Assembly: GCA_910587995.1 (NCBI GenBank)
Contig: CAJUNS010000023.1
Span: 1-38,978, forward strand
Length of the DNA stretch: 38,978 nucleotides
Origin: an uncultured Oscillospiraceae bacterium
GTDB taxonomy: Bacteria > Bacillota_A > Clostridia > Oscillospirales > Acutalibacteraceae
Direction of reading: 5' to 3'
The notes under the pieces are model-generated. The model worked only from the letters and a program-made list of their open reading frames with translations, was not told where the DNA came from and ran no database searches. The translations under genes were made by a program, and so were the position numbers. Below, in pieces: positions 1-7,611 of the stretch (position 1 is the first letter of the stretch; each line of letters opens with the position of its first letter).

Positions 1-530
1 CTCCCACCCCCGTTAAACGTGCAAAAGTTTTGGAAGGTTCTTAGGAAACTTTTTCTAAAAAGTTTCCTAAGCGGGGAGCTCCCGCTGGTAATGCCACGGG
101 GTGCGGCAAAGCTTCGCCTTACCAAGGTGGTAGGAGTTGGCACGGATAACGCGTAGGTAAGAGACTGCCGGATGGCTGGTCAAACCGGCGGGGGAGGGGC
201 CAGCCGCAAACCGAGCTCCCAGCCGCCTCCTCCCACCCCCGTTAAACGTGCAAAAGTTTTGGAAGGTTCTTAGGAAACTTTTTCCAAAAAGTTTCCTAAG
301 CGGGGAGCCCCCGCTGGCGATGCCGCGGGGTGCGGCAAAGCTTCGCCTCACCAAGGTGGTAGGAGTTGGCACGGATAACGCATAGGTAAGAGACTGCCGG
401 ATGGCTGGTCAAACCAGCGGAGGAGGGGCCAGCCCCAAACCGAGCTCCCAGCCGCCTCCTCCCACCCCCGTTAAACGTGTAAAAGTTTTGGAAGGTTCTT
501 AGGAAACTTTTTCCAAAAAGTTTCCTAAGC
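1..530. repeat. 229-bp tandem repeat, 2.3 copies, with long hairpins
   Basis: Copy 1 is 1-229, copy 2 is 230-458 and a partial copy 3 is 459-530, with only scattered substitutions between them. Each copy carries a perfect inverted repeat with 15-bp arms (CTTAGGAAACTTTTT and its complement) and a 2-base loop, at 40-71, 269-300 and 498-529. The loop differs (ct in copy 1, cc in the others) while the arms are conserved. The full copies also hold a GC-rich near-palindrome just after the hairpin and a GGCTGG/CCAGCC pair. The open frames here run through the repeat on the minus strand and look non-coding. The array ends about 48 bases before the tktC start. Its role is unknown. Confidence 0.9.
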
Positions 531-577
531 CGGAGGCGGGCCAGGAAGATTCATTATGAGAAAGGAAGGCTGTGTAA

Positions 578-1522
578 ATGGCTGAAATTGTGAAAAAAGC
601 CACCCGGGAGAGCTTCGGCGAAGCCCTGGTGGAGTTGGGAAAGACGAATCCGGATATTGTGGTGCTGGTAGCCGATTTGGCCGACGCCACAAAAGTGGAG
701 AATTTTGGCAAGGCATACCCAGACCGCTTCATTGAGTGCGGCATTGCCGAGGGCAACATGGTGGGCGTGGCCGCTGGCTTGGCGGCCTGCGGGAAGATCC
801 CCTTTGCCACCAGCTTTGCCATGTTTTCGGCGGGCCGCGCCTTCGAGCAGGTCCGCAACTCTGTGGGCTACCCCCATTTAAACGTGAAAATCGTGGGCTC
901 TCACGCGGGCATCTCCGTGGGCGAGGATGGAGCCACCCACCAGTGCTGCGAGGATCTGGCCCTCATGCGGACCATTCCCGGCATGGTGGTGCTCAACCCT
1001 GCCGACCACTATGAGATGCGGGCGGCGGTAAAGGCCGCTGTGGAGCACCAGGGCCCGGTGTACATCCGGCTGGGCCGGCTGGCGGTGGAGAGCTGCAACA
1101 ACAACGACGATTACCAGTTTGAAATCGGCAAGGGCATCACCCTGCGGGAGGGCGGCGATATTACGGTAATCGCCACCGGCCTGATGGTAGGCGAGGCTAT
1201 CAAAGCCGTGGACGCTTTGGCCGCGGAGGGCATTCACGCCCGGCTCATCGACATGCACACCGTGAAGCCCCTGGACCGGGAGCTGGTGGTAAAGGCCGCC
1301 CGGGAGACCGGCCGCATTGTTACCGTGGAGGAGCACAACATCATCGGCGGGCTGGGCGAGGCTGTGGCCGCCTGCCTGTGCGAGGAATGCCCGGTTCCCC
1401 TGACCCGCATGGGTGTGCGGGACGTGTTCGGCCATTCCGGTCCGGCGGTGGATCTGCTGGAGGAATTCGGCCTGTGCGCCGGGGGCATCGCGAAGACCGT
1501 GAAGTCGGCGCTGGGCAAGTAA
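578..1522 (+). CDS. Transketolase, C-terminal subunit
   Basis: A 314-residue protein matching the C-terminal half of transketolase. It has the pyrimidine-binding and C-terminal domains but not the N-terminal TPP-diphosphate domain. In many Firmicutes and archaea transketolase is split in two adjacent genes, and the two chains together move two-carbon ketol units between sugar phosphates in the non-oxidative pentose phosphate pathway. Visible family signatures are the segment ECGIAEGNMVGVAAGLA near residue 53, the following FATSFAMFSAGRAFEQVRN, and a C-terminal domain with TVEEHNIIGGLGEAVA. The ATG at 578 follows AAAGGAAGG at a good distance. The N-terminal half would normally sit immediately upstream; here the 229-bp repeat array lies there and the partner, if present, is outside the window. 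DXP synthase is an alternative homologue, but the short length and lack of a first domain favour transketolase. Confidence 0.93.
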   Translation: MAEIVKKATRESFGEALVELGKTNPDIVVLVADLADATKVENFGKAYPDRFIECGIAEGNMVGVAAGLAACGKIPFATSFAMFSAGRAFEQVRNSVGYPHLNVKIVGSHAGISVGEDGATHQCCEDLALMRTIPGMVVLNPADHYEMRAAVKAAVEHQGPVYIRLGRLAVESCNNNDDYQFEIGKGITLREGGDITVIATGLMVGEAIKAVDALAAEGIHARLIDMHTVKPLDRELVVKAARETGRIVTVEEHNIIGGLGEAVAACLCEECPVPLTRMGVRDVFGHSGPAVDLLEEFGLCAGGIAKTVKSALGK

Positions 1523-1538
1523 AAAGCCAAGGCATAGC

Positions 1539-1958
1539 ATGGAAGAAGAAACCGTCATTCGGGAAGCCCTGCCCGCCGACGCTCCGGCCCTTGCCAGACT
1601 CAACCGTACCGCCATGGGCTATGACTATCCCGAGGACCAAACAGCGGACCGGCTTGCCGCCATTCTCCAGGACAGCCGCTGCAAAATCTTCATGGCGGAA
1701 TCCGCCGGACAGGTGGCGGGCTATCTGCACCTGGAAGACTACCAGCTGCTCTACGCAGACCCCATGAAAAATATCATGGGCATTGCCGTGGACCCGAACC
1801 GCCGCCGCCAGGGCCTTGGCCGGGCTCTGCTGGAGGCGGGGGAGGCCTGGGCCCGGGAGCAGGGCGCGGCAGGCGTGCGGCTGGTCTCGGGAGAAAGCCG
1901 CCAGGGCGCCCATGCCTTTTACCGGCTTTGGGCTATGCGGGGAACAAAATGCAGCTGA
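1539..1958 (+). CDS. GNAT family N-acetyltransferase, 3' end apparently frameshifted
   Basis: A 139-residue Gcn5-type acetyltransferase, expected to move an acetyl group from acetyl-CoA to an amine on an unknown substrate. The acetyl-CoA site is seen as IAVDPNRRRQGLGRALL, the V-x-x-x-x-R-x-x-G-x-G/A motif, and the C-terminal motif begins AHAFYR near residue 126. After that the frame reads LWAMRGTKCS and stops at 1958. The -1 frame continues as GYAGNKMQLNLKKMF and stops at 1978, which is the usual GNAT ending (AHAFYR-x-x-GY-x-GNK...). One added base in the T/G run at 1924-1930 would restore it. So the gene has either lost a base or the assembly has. It starts 16 bases after tktC, with AAGG seven bases before the ATG, and is probably co-transcribed with it. 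Confidence 0.85.
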   Translation: MEEETVIREALPADAPALARLNRTAMGYDYPEDQTADRLAAILQDSRCKIFMAESAGQVAGYLHLEDYQLLYADPMKNIMGIAVDPNRRRQGLGRALLEAGEAWAREQGAAGVRLVSGESRQGAHAFYRLWAMRGTKCS

Positions 1959-1986
1959 ACTTGAAGAAAATGTTTTGAGGTGTTTT

Positions 1987-2307
1987 ATGTCCAATCCCAT
2001 TACGCCAGGAGGCCCCTGGTACCACGGCTCGCCCCTGCGGCTGCGGGAGCTGCGGGCTGGCAGCACCGTCACCCAGTGGCGGGAGCTGGCGGAGGCCTTC
2101 TCCCACAAGCCCGCCCTGCTGTGCATAGACGATGACGGAAGAATTACCCACAACGGCTTGCAGCCGGGTTTCCTCTATGTGGTGGACGAGCCGGTGGAGG
2201 TGGGCCCGGACCTGTACCAGCACCCCCACAGCTCTTTGGAGCAGGGGCTGGAATTCCTCACCGCCCGGCCCCTGCGGCTGCGGCTTTTGGGGGAGGTCAA
2301 AGGATAA
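1987..2307 (+). CDS. Small conserved-looking protein of unknown function
   Basis: A 106-residue protein starting at ATG 1987, preceded by GAGGTG at 1977-1982. This start lies nine bases past the stop of the corrected GNAT frame, which suggests translational coupling. It begins with WYHGSPLRLRELRAGSTVT and goes on AEAFSHKPALL, then an acidic segment and PHPHSSLEQGLEFLT. The order HGSP, then L-x-x-G-S, then AFSHKP recalls small ADP-ribosyltransferase-fold proteins of the Arr type, but this is a resemblance only and no catalytic set can be confirmed. No signal peptide or membrane segment is visible. A terminator follows directly, so it ends the tktC-GNAT unit. Confidence 0.75.
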   Translation: MSNPITPGGPWYHGSPLRLRELRAGSTVTQWRELAEAFSHKPALLCIDDDGRITHNGLQPGFLYVVDEPVEVGPDLYQHPHSSLEQGLEFLTARPLRLRLLGEVKG

Positions 2308-2316
2308 AAAAGCAGG

Positions 2317-2346
2317 AGCGCCCAAGCCTCGGTTTTGGGCGCTTTC
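2317..2346 (+). terminator. Rho-independent terminator after the tktC unit
   Basis: A 9-bp stem (AGCGCCCAA pairing with TTGGGCGCT) with a nine-base loop is followed by a short T-rich tail. It stands ten bases after the stop of the small protein and before the FIST promoter. Confidence 0.75.
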
Positions 2347-2362
2347 CCGCCTAGTGAAACGG

Positions 2363-2391
2363 TTGACACATTTCCCCTTATCATGTATAAT
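2363..2391 (+). promoter_or_regulatory. Consensus sigma-A promoter for the FIST/MCP operon
   Basis: TTGACA at 2363-2368 and TATAAT at 2386-2391 are separated by exactly 17 bases, so both hexamers match the consensus perfectly. The start codon of the FIST gene is 36 bases further on, which gives a short leader. Confidence 0.9.
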
Positions 2392-2426
2392 AAGGAAAGA
2401 AAACCATTTGGGAGGGCGGCATTGGC

Positions 2427-3482
2427 GTGAAGCAATTTTTTGGTATGAGCCAGAGTGGGAATTTGGATGAGGCCCTGCGGGGCCTTTCCTCTCCCCAATT
2501 TATTATGCTGTTTACAAACGACGGCCAGTTCGAGGCCCATGTAGAGGCGCTGGAGAAGCGGTTTCCCGGCGTGCCCAGCATTGGCTGCGTCGGCATGAGC
2601 TACCAAACCGGCATGGTGGAACGGGGAGTGGGCGTCATCGCCTTTTCCGGCGGCGTCCGCGCCGCGGCCAACGTACTGGAGCAGGTTTCGACTATGCCGG
2701 TGAAATACATCAAGCGCCTGGAGCAGGACCTGCGCCAAGTTGGCGGCACTGGGGAGGACACGGTGTGCATCGACCTGTGCACGGGCAACGACGCCTGTGT
2801 GCTGACCACCATTTACACCGCGCTGCGCAGGCAGGGGGTCTCCCTGGTGGGGGGCACCGGCGACCAGGGCAAGGTCTCGGCCAACGGCAAAGTGTATGAG
2901 GACGCGGTGGCTTACGCCCTGGTGCGCAACCAGAACGGGCGGGTGAAGACCTATAAGGAGAACATCTACCACCAGTTTGGCGACTACCGCTTTATCGCCT
3001 CCAACACGGACCGGGCTAAGTACATACTGGGCTCCCTCAATGGAAAGCCCGCAAGGGATGTGTACAAGAGCATCCTCCATGTAACGGACCAGGAGATTTT
3101 GACCCGCACCTTTCAAAATCCCTTTGGCAAGATCAATGGAGACGATACCTGCATTATTTCCATTAAGGACGTGCAGGGCAGCTCTTTGGCCTGCTTCCGC
3201 CAGGTCAATGACTCCGACGTGCTGATTTTGCTGGAGCTGGGGGACTATCAGGCCATTGTCCAGGAGACCATTGCCCAGATCTGCCGGGACTTCCCCCGGC
3301 GCTCGGCCATTTTCTCGGTGAACTGCCTGTTCCGCTACAAGCTCTTTACCGAGCAGGGCTATATGGACGCCTACCTGCGGGACATGGCCGCTCTGGGTAG
3401 CCATGCCGGGCTTGTGGGGTATGGCGAGCACTACAACAACCGCTTTGTCAATCAGTCCATGACCTGCGTAGTCTTTGAGTAA
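2427..3482 (+). CDS. FIST-domain sensory protein
   Basis: A 351-residue soluble protein that looks like a full FIST_N plus FIST_C protein. FIST domains are proposed small-ligand sensors often linked to signal transduction. Seen here are the N-terminal repeat of beta strands with IGCVGMSYQTG and GVGVIAFSGG, the central LVGGTGDQGKVSANGKVYEDAVAYAL (FIST_N to FIST_C junction, about residues 140-170) and the C-terminal IFSVNCLFRYKLF and LVGYGEHYNNRFVNQSMTCVVF (typical FIST_C ending with the G-x-x-GE pattern). No transmembrane helix, kinase or methyl-accepting domain is fused to it. The start is GTG at 2427, after GGGAGGG. It is followed after 18 bases by a soluble chemotaxis receptor, so the two probably form a sensor and transducer pair in the cytoplasm. 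The ligand is not known. Confidence 0.88.
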   Translation: MKQFFGMSQSGNLDEALRGLSSPQFIMLFTNDGQFEAHVEALEKRFPGVPSIGCVGMSYQTGMVERGVGVIAFSGGVRAAANVLEQVSTMPVKYIKRLEQDLRQVGGTGEDTVCIDLCTGNDACVLTTIYTALRRQGVSLVGGTGDQGKVSANGKVYEDAVAYALVRNQNGRVKTYKENIYHQFGDYRFIASNTDRAKYILGSLNGKPARDVYKSILHVTDQEILTRTFQNPFGKINGDDTCIISIKDVQGSSLACFRQVNDSDVLILLELGDYQAIVQETIAQICRDFPRRSAIFSVNCLFRYKLFTEQGYMDAYLRDMAALGSHAGLVGYGEHYNNRFVNQSMTCVVFE

Positions 3483-3500
3483 GGAGGGGGCGGTATCGTT

Positions 3501-4442
3501 ATGTTTTTTGAGAGAAAAAAGCAGCGGCTGGCAAAGGACCAGGAGGAGAAGAGCCTGTACCCAGTGCTTCATGTGGCGGGCAGCCTAAAGGAATACCAGC
3601 AGGAGCTGGTGAAAAAGGAGGTGGCCTCCCTGGCGGAGCTCAGCCGGGTGGGAGATTCCTTTTCCAACGTGCTGTCCGAGGCGGAGCGCTTTCAAACCAA
3701 GCTGGAGGACCTGGGAGCCTCCTTTTCCAACATCGACCAGACCGCCGGGGAGTTCAGCCAGGTGCGGGAAGAAATCGGCCTTTCCGTGGCCGGGGCCCAG
3801 GAGCGGATGGAGGAGCTGGCCCAGATCTCCACGCGGGTTCAGCAATCGTATGACCAGATGACCGAAACCTTTAACGGTTTGGAGACCGCCATTACGGAGA
3901 TCCGCCAGTGTATGGAGAAAATTGTGGCTATTGCGGACCAAACCAATATCCTGGCCCTTAACGCCTCCATTGAGGCGGCCCGGGCCGGCGAGGCGGGCCG
4001 GGGCTTCTCGGTGGTGGCGGCCCAGGTAAAATCTTTGGCCGAGGAGATTAAAACCCTGGCCCGGGAGGTAGACACCGGTGTGCGGGACGTGGAAACCGGC
4101 GCCCAGGAGCTTAACGGCAGCATCGCGGCCTCCCAGGAGACCCTGGGCCAGGGCGTGGGCATTGTAAGCCAGACGGATGAGAGCTTCCAGAGCATCACCG
4201 CCGCGGCGGAGGGCGCGGTGTCTGTACAGGCGGAGATTTCTCAGGTAATTGACGCGTCCCAGCAGGGGCTCCAGGAGATCCGCCAGTTTTTTGAGCAGAT
4301 TAAGGGCCAGTATCAAGAGGTTGTCCGGCACATTGACAGCGCCAGCCGTTTGGGCACCACCAAAAGCGCCATGTTTGAGGATATGGATAATATGATCGGC
4401 CAGATTCCCCCCTTGGTCAAGGACCTGGAAAGCAGGCCTTGA
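3501..4442 (+). CDS. Soluble methyl-accepting chemotaxis protein
   Basis: A 313-residue chemoreceptor without any membrane segment or periplasmic domain. The coiled-coil signalling hairpin is clear: IVAIADQTNILALNASIEAA at about residues 141-160, then RAGEAGRGFSVVAAQVKSLAEE. Most receptors read RGFAVVADEVRKLAE at this place, so three conserved positions differ (D to A, E to Q, R to K), which may weaken or change contacts with CheA/CheW. The region before the hairpin (about 1-90) is helical and may bind the FIST partner. ATG 3501 follows a GGAGG box after the FIST stop, and both genes share the promoter at 2363. No cheA, cheW, cheR or cheB is in the window. The protein may act in chemotaxis or in another Che-like pathway. 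Confidence 0.9.
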   Translation: MFFERKKQRLAKDQEEKSLYPVLHVAGSLKEYQQELVKKEVASLAELSRVGDSFSNVLSEAERFQTKLEDLGASFSNIDQTAGEFSQVREEIGLSVAGAQERMEELAQISTRVQQSYDQMTETFNGLETAITEIRQCMEKIVAIADQTNILALNASIEAARAGEAGRGFSVVAAQVKSLAEEIKTLAREVDTGVRDVETGAQELNGSIAASQETLGQGVGIVSQTDESFQSITAAAEGAVSVQAEISQVIDASQQGLQEIRQFFEQIKGQYQEVVRHIDSASRLGTTKSAMFEDMDNMIGQIPPLVKDLESRP

Positions 4443-4462
4443 GATCAACTGGAAACAAAGAA

Positions 4463-4495
4463 ACCGGCGAGGCAAAATGCCCGCCGGCTTTTTCA
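4463..4495 (+). terminator. Terminator of the FIST/MCP operon
   Basis: CCGGCG-a-GGC pairs with GCC-CGCCGG around a short A-rich loop and is followed by TTTTTC. It lies 20 bases after the receptor stop codon. Confidence 0.85.
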
Positions 4496-4511
4496 TTTTA
4501 TAGTTAACTCA

Positions 4512-4601
4512 GTTCAAAAGAGGCGATGCCTCTTTTGAACCTGGCGGCACGGGCACGCCCGCGCCGCCTTGCTTGAAAATCAGTCAATCCCGATTTTCAA
4601 G
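4512..4601. repeat. Three hairpins in tandem between convergent genes
   Basis: First stem: 13 perfect base pairs (GTTCAAAAGAGGC, 4512-4524, with 4528-4540) and a 3-base loop. Second: GGCGGC/GCCGCC at 4543-4568 with an inner CGGGC/GCCCG stem. Third: CTTGAAAATC (4572-4581) with GATTTTCAAG (4592-4601). None is followed by a T-run on the plus strand. The arrangement looks like an interspersed palindromic (REP/BIME-like) unit; no second copy is seen in the window. Confidence 0.7.
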
Positions 4602-4611
4602 TGCGTTTATT

Positions 4612-4660
4612 GTAAAGCCCCGCGGCTGGAAACAGGCTCCTTTTCCAACCGCGGGGCTTC
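4612..4660 (-). terminator. Terminator of the hybrid kinase gene
   Basis: An 11-bp GC-rich stem (AAGCCCCGCGG with CCGCGGGGCTT) with an inner TGGAAA/TTTCCA pairing lies six bases beyond the kinase stop codon on the minus strand and is followed there by TTTACAATAAA. Confidence 0.75.
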
Positions 4661-4665
4661 TCGTT

Positions 4666-7266
4666 TCACAATCCCGCTACCCGTCCCAGCCGCATCTGGC
4701 TCATAACCTGGAACATTTTCCGGGTGTCCACCGGCTTGGCCAGATGCTCGTTCATTCCAGCGTCCTTTGCCATAGCCACGTCCTCTTCAAAGGCGTTGGC
4801 CGACAGGGCGATGATGGGCACCGTTTTGGCGTCCGGCCGGTCCAGGCCGCGAATAACCCGCGAAGCCTCGTAGCCGCTCATAACGGGCATCATCAGGTCC
4901 ATCAGCACGCAGTCAAAACTTCCGGGCGCGGAGGCGGTAAAGGCGTCTACGGCGGCCTTTCCGTTGGTGGCGGTTACCACCTGCGCACCTGCCTCCGTGA
5001 GCATGAACTCCACAATTTCGCAGTTAATTTCATTGTCCTCCACCAGCAGCACCCGCATGCCGGAGATATGAGCCCGGGCGTTCTGTTCCTCGTCCGTAGG
5101 CTTGGCGTTCCAAGCCTCGTCCACTTGAATGGGCAAAGTAAGCTGGAACACGCTCCCCTTGTCCACTTGGCTGTCCACCTGGATGGTTCCCTCCATCTGG
5201 TCCGCCAGCTTTTTGGCGATGGACATGCCAAGGCCCACGCCGTTGTAGTTGGTTCTGGCCCCACGGTTTTCCTGGGCAAATGGTTCAAAGATGTGCTTTC
5301 GAAAATCCTTCCCAATGCCGATGCCCGTGTCCTCAACCACAAACTGGAAGGTGGCCTTTCCGTCCTGGCAGGCAATCTCCTTGGCCCGCACAAACACAGA
5401 GCCATGAGGCCGGTTGTACTTTAGGGCGTTGTCGATGATGTTCATGATGATCTGCTTCAAATGCTGGGGGTTGCCAATCAGCCTGCTGTGCTCCAGCTGA
5501 ACCTCTTCCAGTTTCAGCTGAATTCCCCGCTCTTCCGCCTGGATGGATAGGATGGTAATGCAGCTTTCCAGGGTGCCGCGCAGGTCAAAGGGCTCATCTT
5601 CTCCGGCGGGCCTGCCGCTTTCCAGCTTGCTGATCTGAAGAACATCGTTCACCAGGGAGAGAAGATGCTCCGCCGATACGCGGATCTTTTTCCGGCAGTC
5701 CTCCTGCCGCTCCGGGTCGTCGGGGCTTTTCTCCAGGATGGCCAGCATGCCCAAAATGCCGTTGATGGGCGTGCGCAGGTCGTGGGACATGTGGGAGAGA
5801 AACTCGCTTTTGGCGGAATTGGCCCGCCGGACCCTTTCCAGCAGATCCATAATGGCCTGTTCCTGCTTCTTGCGGGTGGTCATGGTGTCTGTAATGTCCT
5901 GGTGGTACCCGTGCAGGCAGACTCCGGGCTTTTTAAAGGTCTTGTCCGGCACGCCTCCGCAGCGGACGTAAATTTCTCCCAGCTCCGGGTGGCTCCAGGG
6001 GTAAATGACCTCGGAGCGGCCGTTTTCCAGTATTTCCCGCACCGCTTCCTGCACCATCTCCACATAGTCCGGCCGAATGTTTTGGAACCAGTGCCGGTAG
6101 CACTCCTCGGGCCCCATATCCTCCGGCGTTCCCAGGAGGATGCTCATGGTCCGGTCCGCATACATTCTGGGCGGGCAGCCATCTTCCAGCTCAATGGTCC
6201 AAATGCCGGTTCTGGCCCCTTCCAAAATGTCCTCCAGACTCTGCCGGGCCTCCAGCTTATACTTTTCTTCCTGCTCCACCACGGCGTTTACGTCCCGCAG
6301 GGCAAAAATAACCCGGTGCTCTTCCTCGGTTTTCTCCGTGGCGGAAAGGTGAATCTCCATATGCCTCAGCCCGCTGGACGAACCCTTTACCTGGTAGCGG
6401 ATAAAAAACTTTTTCTTGGTCTCAAGCTGGGCGAGCACATAGTCCTTTTTGGTCATGGCCAAAACCCGCTCCCGGTCCCGGGGAAGCACAAACTGGGCGA
6501 TATACCGCTCCATAGCCGCCGGATAGCCCGCTTGAAAATAACCGGCCCAGTCCACGGCCATCTGTTCGCTGTCCCGGTACACCTCGTATTCGCCGGTGTC
6601 AAGGCTGACCTGGTAGATGCCCAGGTAGTCCACGCTAAGGGCGTGGAGGACGTTGTAACTGCGCTTTTGAAGCTCGCGGACCAGGTTGCGCCGCTTTAAA
6701 GACGAGACGATAAAATACGCGGCGGTTTGCAGCATATTAGAGGCGTATTCCAGGGACTTGGTGGGAGGATTATCCACGCCGTAAAACCCGATGAGCTTTT
6801 TGCCGTCATAAAGGGGAACCACCACAAGGGAGTGGATGCCCTGGCGCTTTAAATTCTCATACTGCAGGGGCTCTGTCTCCCGAATATCCTCCAGGCTTTC
6901 AATCACAATATGCTTGCCCACGCTAAAGTCCCGGTACCAGCCAGCGCACACCTCGGGGGGGACATTTTGCAGGTTCTCCTTTTCCGGCGCCACGCCTTCG
7001 GCGGCCCACTCGTAGGTGTTGTCGTCACAGCCAGAGGGGTTTTGTTCAAATATATAGGTGCGCTCTCCGTTCAGCGCCTTTCCCAGATGCTCCAGCAGCA
7101 CTTGCAGCGACTGGTCCGGGGTTTCCTCCAACAGGGCCACGCGAAGGCCCTCGTTGATTACGGCCTCTAAGTTTTGGACGCTGCGCATCCCGCTGTGCAG
7201 TTCATGGTCTCCAGCGGCCGGCGTGCCTTCGCTGGTCCGCTGAAAAAACTCCCCTAAATGATCCAT
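4666..7266 (-). CDS. Hybrid sensor histidine kinase with receiver domain
   Basis: An 866-residue cytoplasmic kinase with no membrane helix. Order of domains: a GAF domain at about 35-190 (VVPLYDGKKLIGFYGVDNP), two PAS-like segments at about 230-470 (the second reads ARTGIWTIELEDG), a HisKA dimerisation domain whose phospho-accepting histidine is in SHMSHDLRTPINGILGML near residue 495, an HATPase_c domain with an N box at NIIDNALKYN and a G box at VEDTGIGIG near 649, then a receiver domain beginning VLLVEDNEINCEIVEFML near 737, with the acceptor Asp in DCVLMDLMMPVMSG near 789 and the conserved Lys in AKPVD. ATG 7266 is chosen because AGGGAGGA precedes it; an upstream in-frame start at 7368 lacks a ribosome site. 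No separate output regulator or Hpt protein is next to it, so its target is unknown. Confidence 0.92.
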   Translation of the reverse strand: MDHLGEFFQRTSEGTPAAGDHELHSGMRSVQNLEAVINEGLRVALLEETPDQSLQVLLEHLGKALNGERTYIFEQNPSGCDDNTYEWAAEGVAPEKENLQNVPPEVCAGWYRDFSVGKHIVIESLEDIRETEPLQYENLKRQGIHSLVVVPLYDGKKLIGFYGVDNPPTKSLEYASNMLQTAAYFIVSSLKRRNLVRELQKRSYNVLHALSVDYLGIYQVSLDTGEYEVYRDSEQMAVDWAGYFQAGYPAAMERYIAQFVLPRDRERVLAMTKKDYVLAQLETKKKFFIRYQVKGSSSGLRHMEIHLSATEKTEEEHRVIFALRDVNAVVEQEEKYKLEARQSLEDILEGARTGIWTIELEDGCPPRMYADRTMSILLGTPEDMGPEECYRHWFQNIRPDYVEMVQEAVREILENGRSEVIYPWSHPELGEIYVRCGGVPDKTFKKPGVCLHGYHQDITDTMTTRKKQEQAIMDLLERVRRANSAKSEFLSHMSHDLRTPINGILGMLAILEKSPDDPERQEDCRKKIRVSAEHLLSLVNDVLQISKLESGRPAGEDEPFDLRGTLESCITILSIQAEERGIQLKLEEVQLEHSRLIGNPQHLKQIIMNIIDNALKYNRPHGSVFVRAKEIACQDGKATFQFVVEDTGIGIGKDFRKHIFEPFAQENRGARTNYNGVGLGMSIAKKLADQMEGTIQVDSQVDKGSVFQLTLPIQVDEAWNAKPTDEEQNARAHISGMRVLLVEDNEINCEIVEFMLTEAGAQVVTATNGKAAVDAFTASAPGSFDCVLMDLMMPVMSGYEASRVIRGLDRPDAKTVPIIALSANAFEEDVAMAKDAGMNEHLAKPVDTRKMFQVMSQMRLGRVAGL

Positions 7267-7417
7267 ACGCCTGTCCTCCCTAATAAGTACGCATTTAGGC
7301 CGCTGGCCGCCTTCTTTCCCATGGCGCTCCCCTTTGCAGAGAGGCACGGCTTTCTCCCTGCTCTCCATACGGCCGAATCACGCTGCCCCAAAGGCAAAAG
7401 CAACAACTCTTATAGTA

Positions 7418-7447
7418 ATAATACCACATTTCCCCCAATCACGTCAA
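7418..7447 (-). promoter_or_regulatory. Probable promoter of the hybrid kinase gene
   Basis: On the minus strand TTGACG (7447-7442) and TATTAT (7423-7418) are 18 bases apart. The start codon lies about 150 bases downstream. Its spacer and -10 area resemble those of the AEC operon promoter at 14206. The rest of 7267-7611 holds a GGGGCAG/CTGCCCC hairpin at 7523-7548 and the terminator below; no gene is seen. Confidence 0.6.
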
Positions 7448-7566
7448 TATGGGAGAGGGGAGAACCGGGGGGAAAGTCTATTTTTTGCGGCGCATAGGCC
7501 GCAAGGGGAGGTCCTGGCGAGGGGGGCAGATTTCGGAAAGCCTGCCCCAGGAAAAACATGGGGGCA

Positions 7567-7600
7567 AAGAAAGCGCCCCCGGCAAAATGGGAGCGCTTTT
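7567..7600 (-). terminator. Probable terminator of the small membrane-protein gene
   Basis: AAAGCGCTCCC pairs with GGGGGCGCTTT (one G-U pair) around a TTTTGCC loop, twelve bases past the minus-strand stop at 7612. The tail reads TTTCTTT and so is only partly T-rich. Confidence 0.6.
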
Positions 7601-7611
7601 GAAAGCGTTTT

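Noticed and set aside
67..372. Open frame on the minus strand running through the 229-bp repeat
   Set aside because: It is a translation of the repeat unit, has no ribosome site and the residues repeat with the DNA period.
2175..3572. Long open frame opposite the FIST gene
   Set aside because: It mirrors the FIST coding frame. GC-rich codons leave few stops on the opposite strand, and no family is seen in the translation.
4512..4601. CRISPR array
   Set aside because: The three palindromes are different from each other and there is no constant repeat with spacers.
7595..7610. Catabolite (cre) site in a TTGAAAGCGTTTTT stretch
   Set aside because: It differs from the cre pattern at a conserved C near the end and lies after a gene rather than at a promoter.
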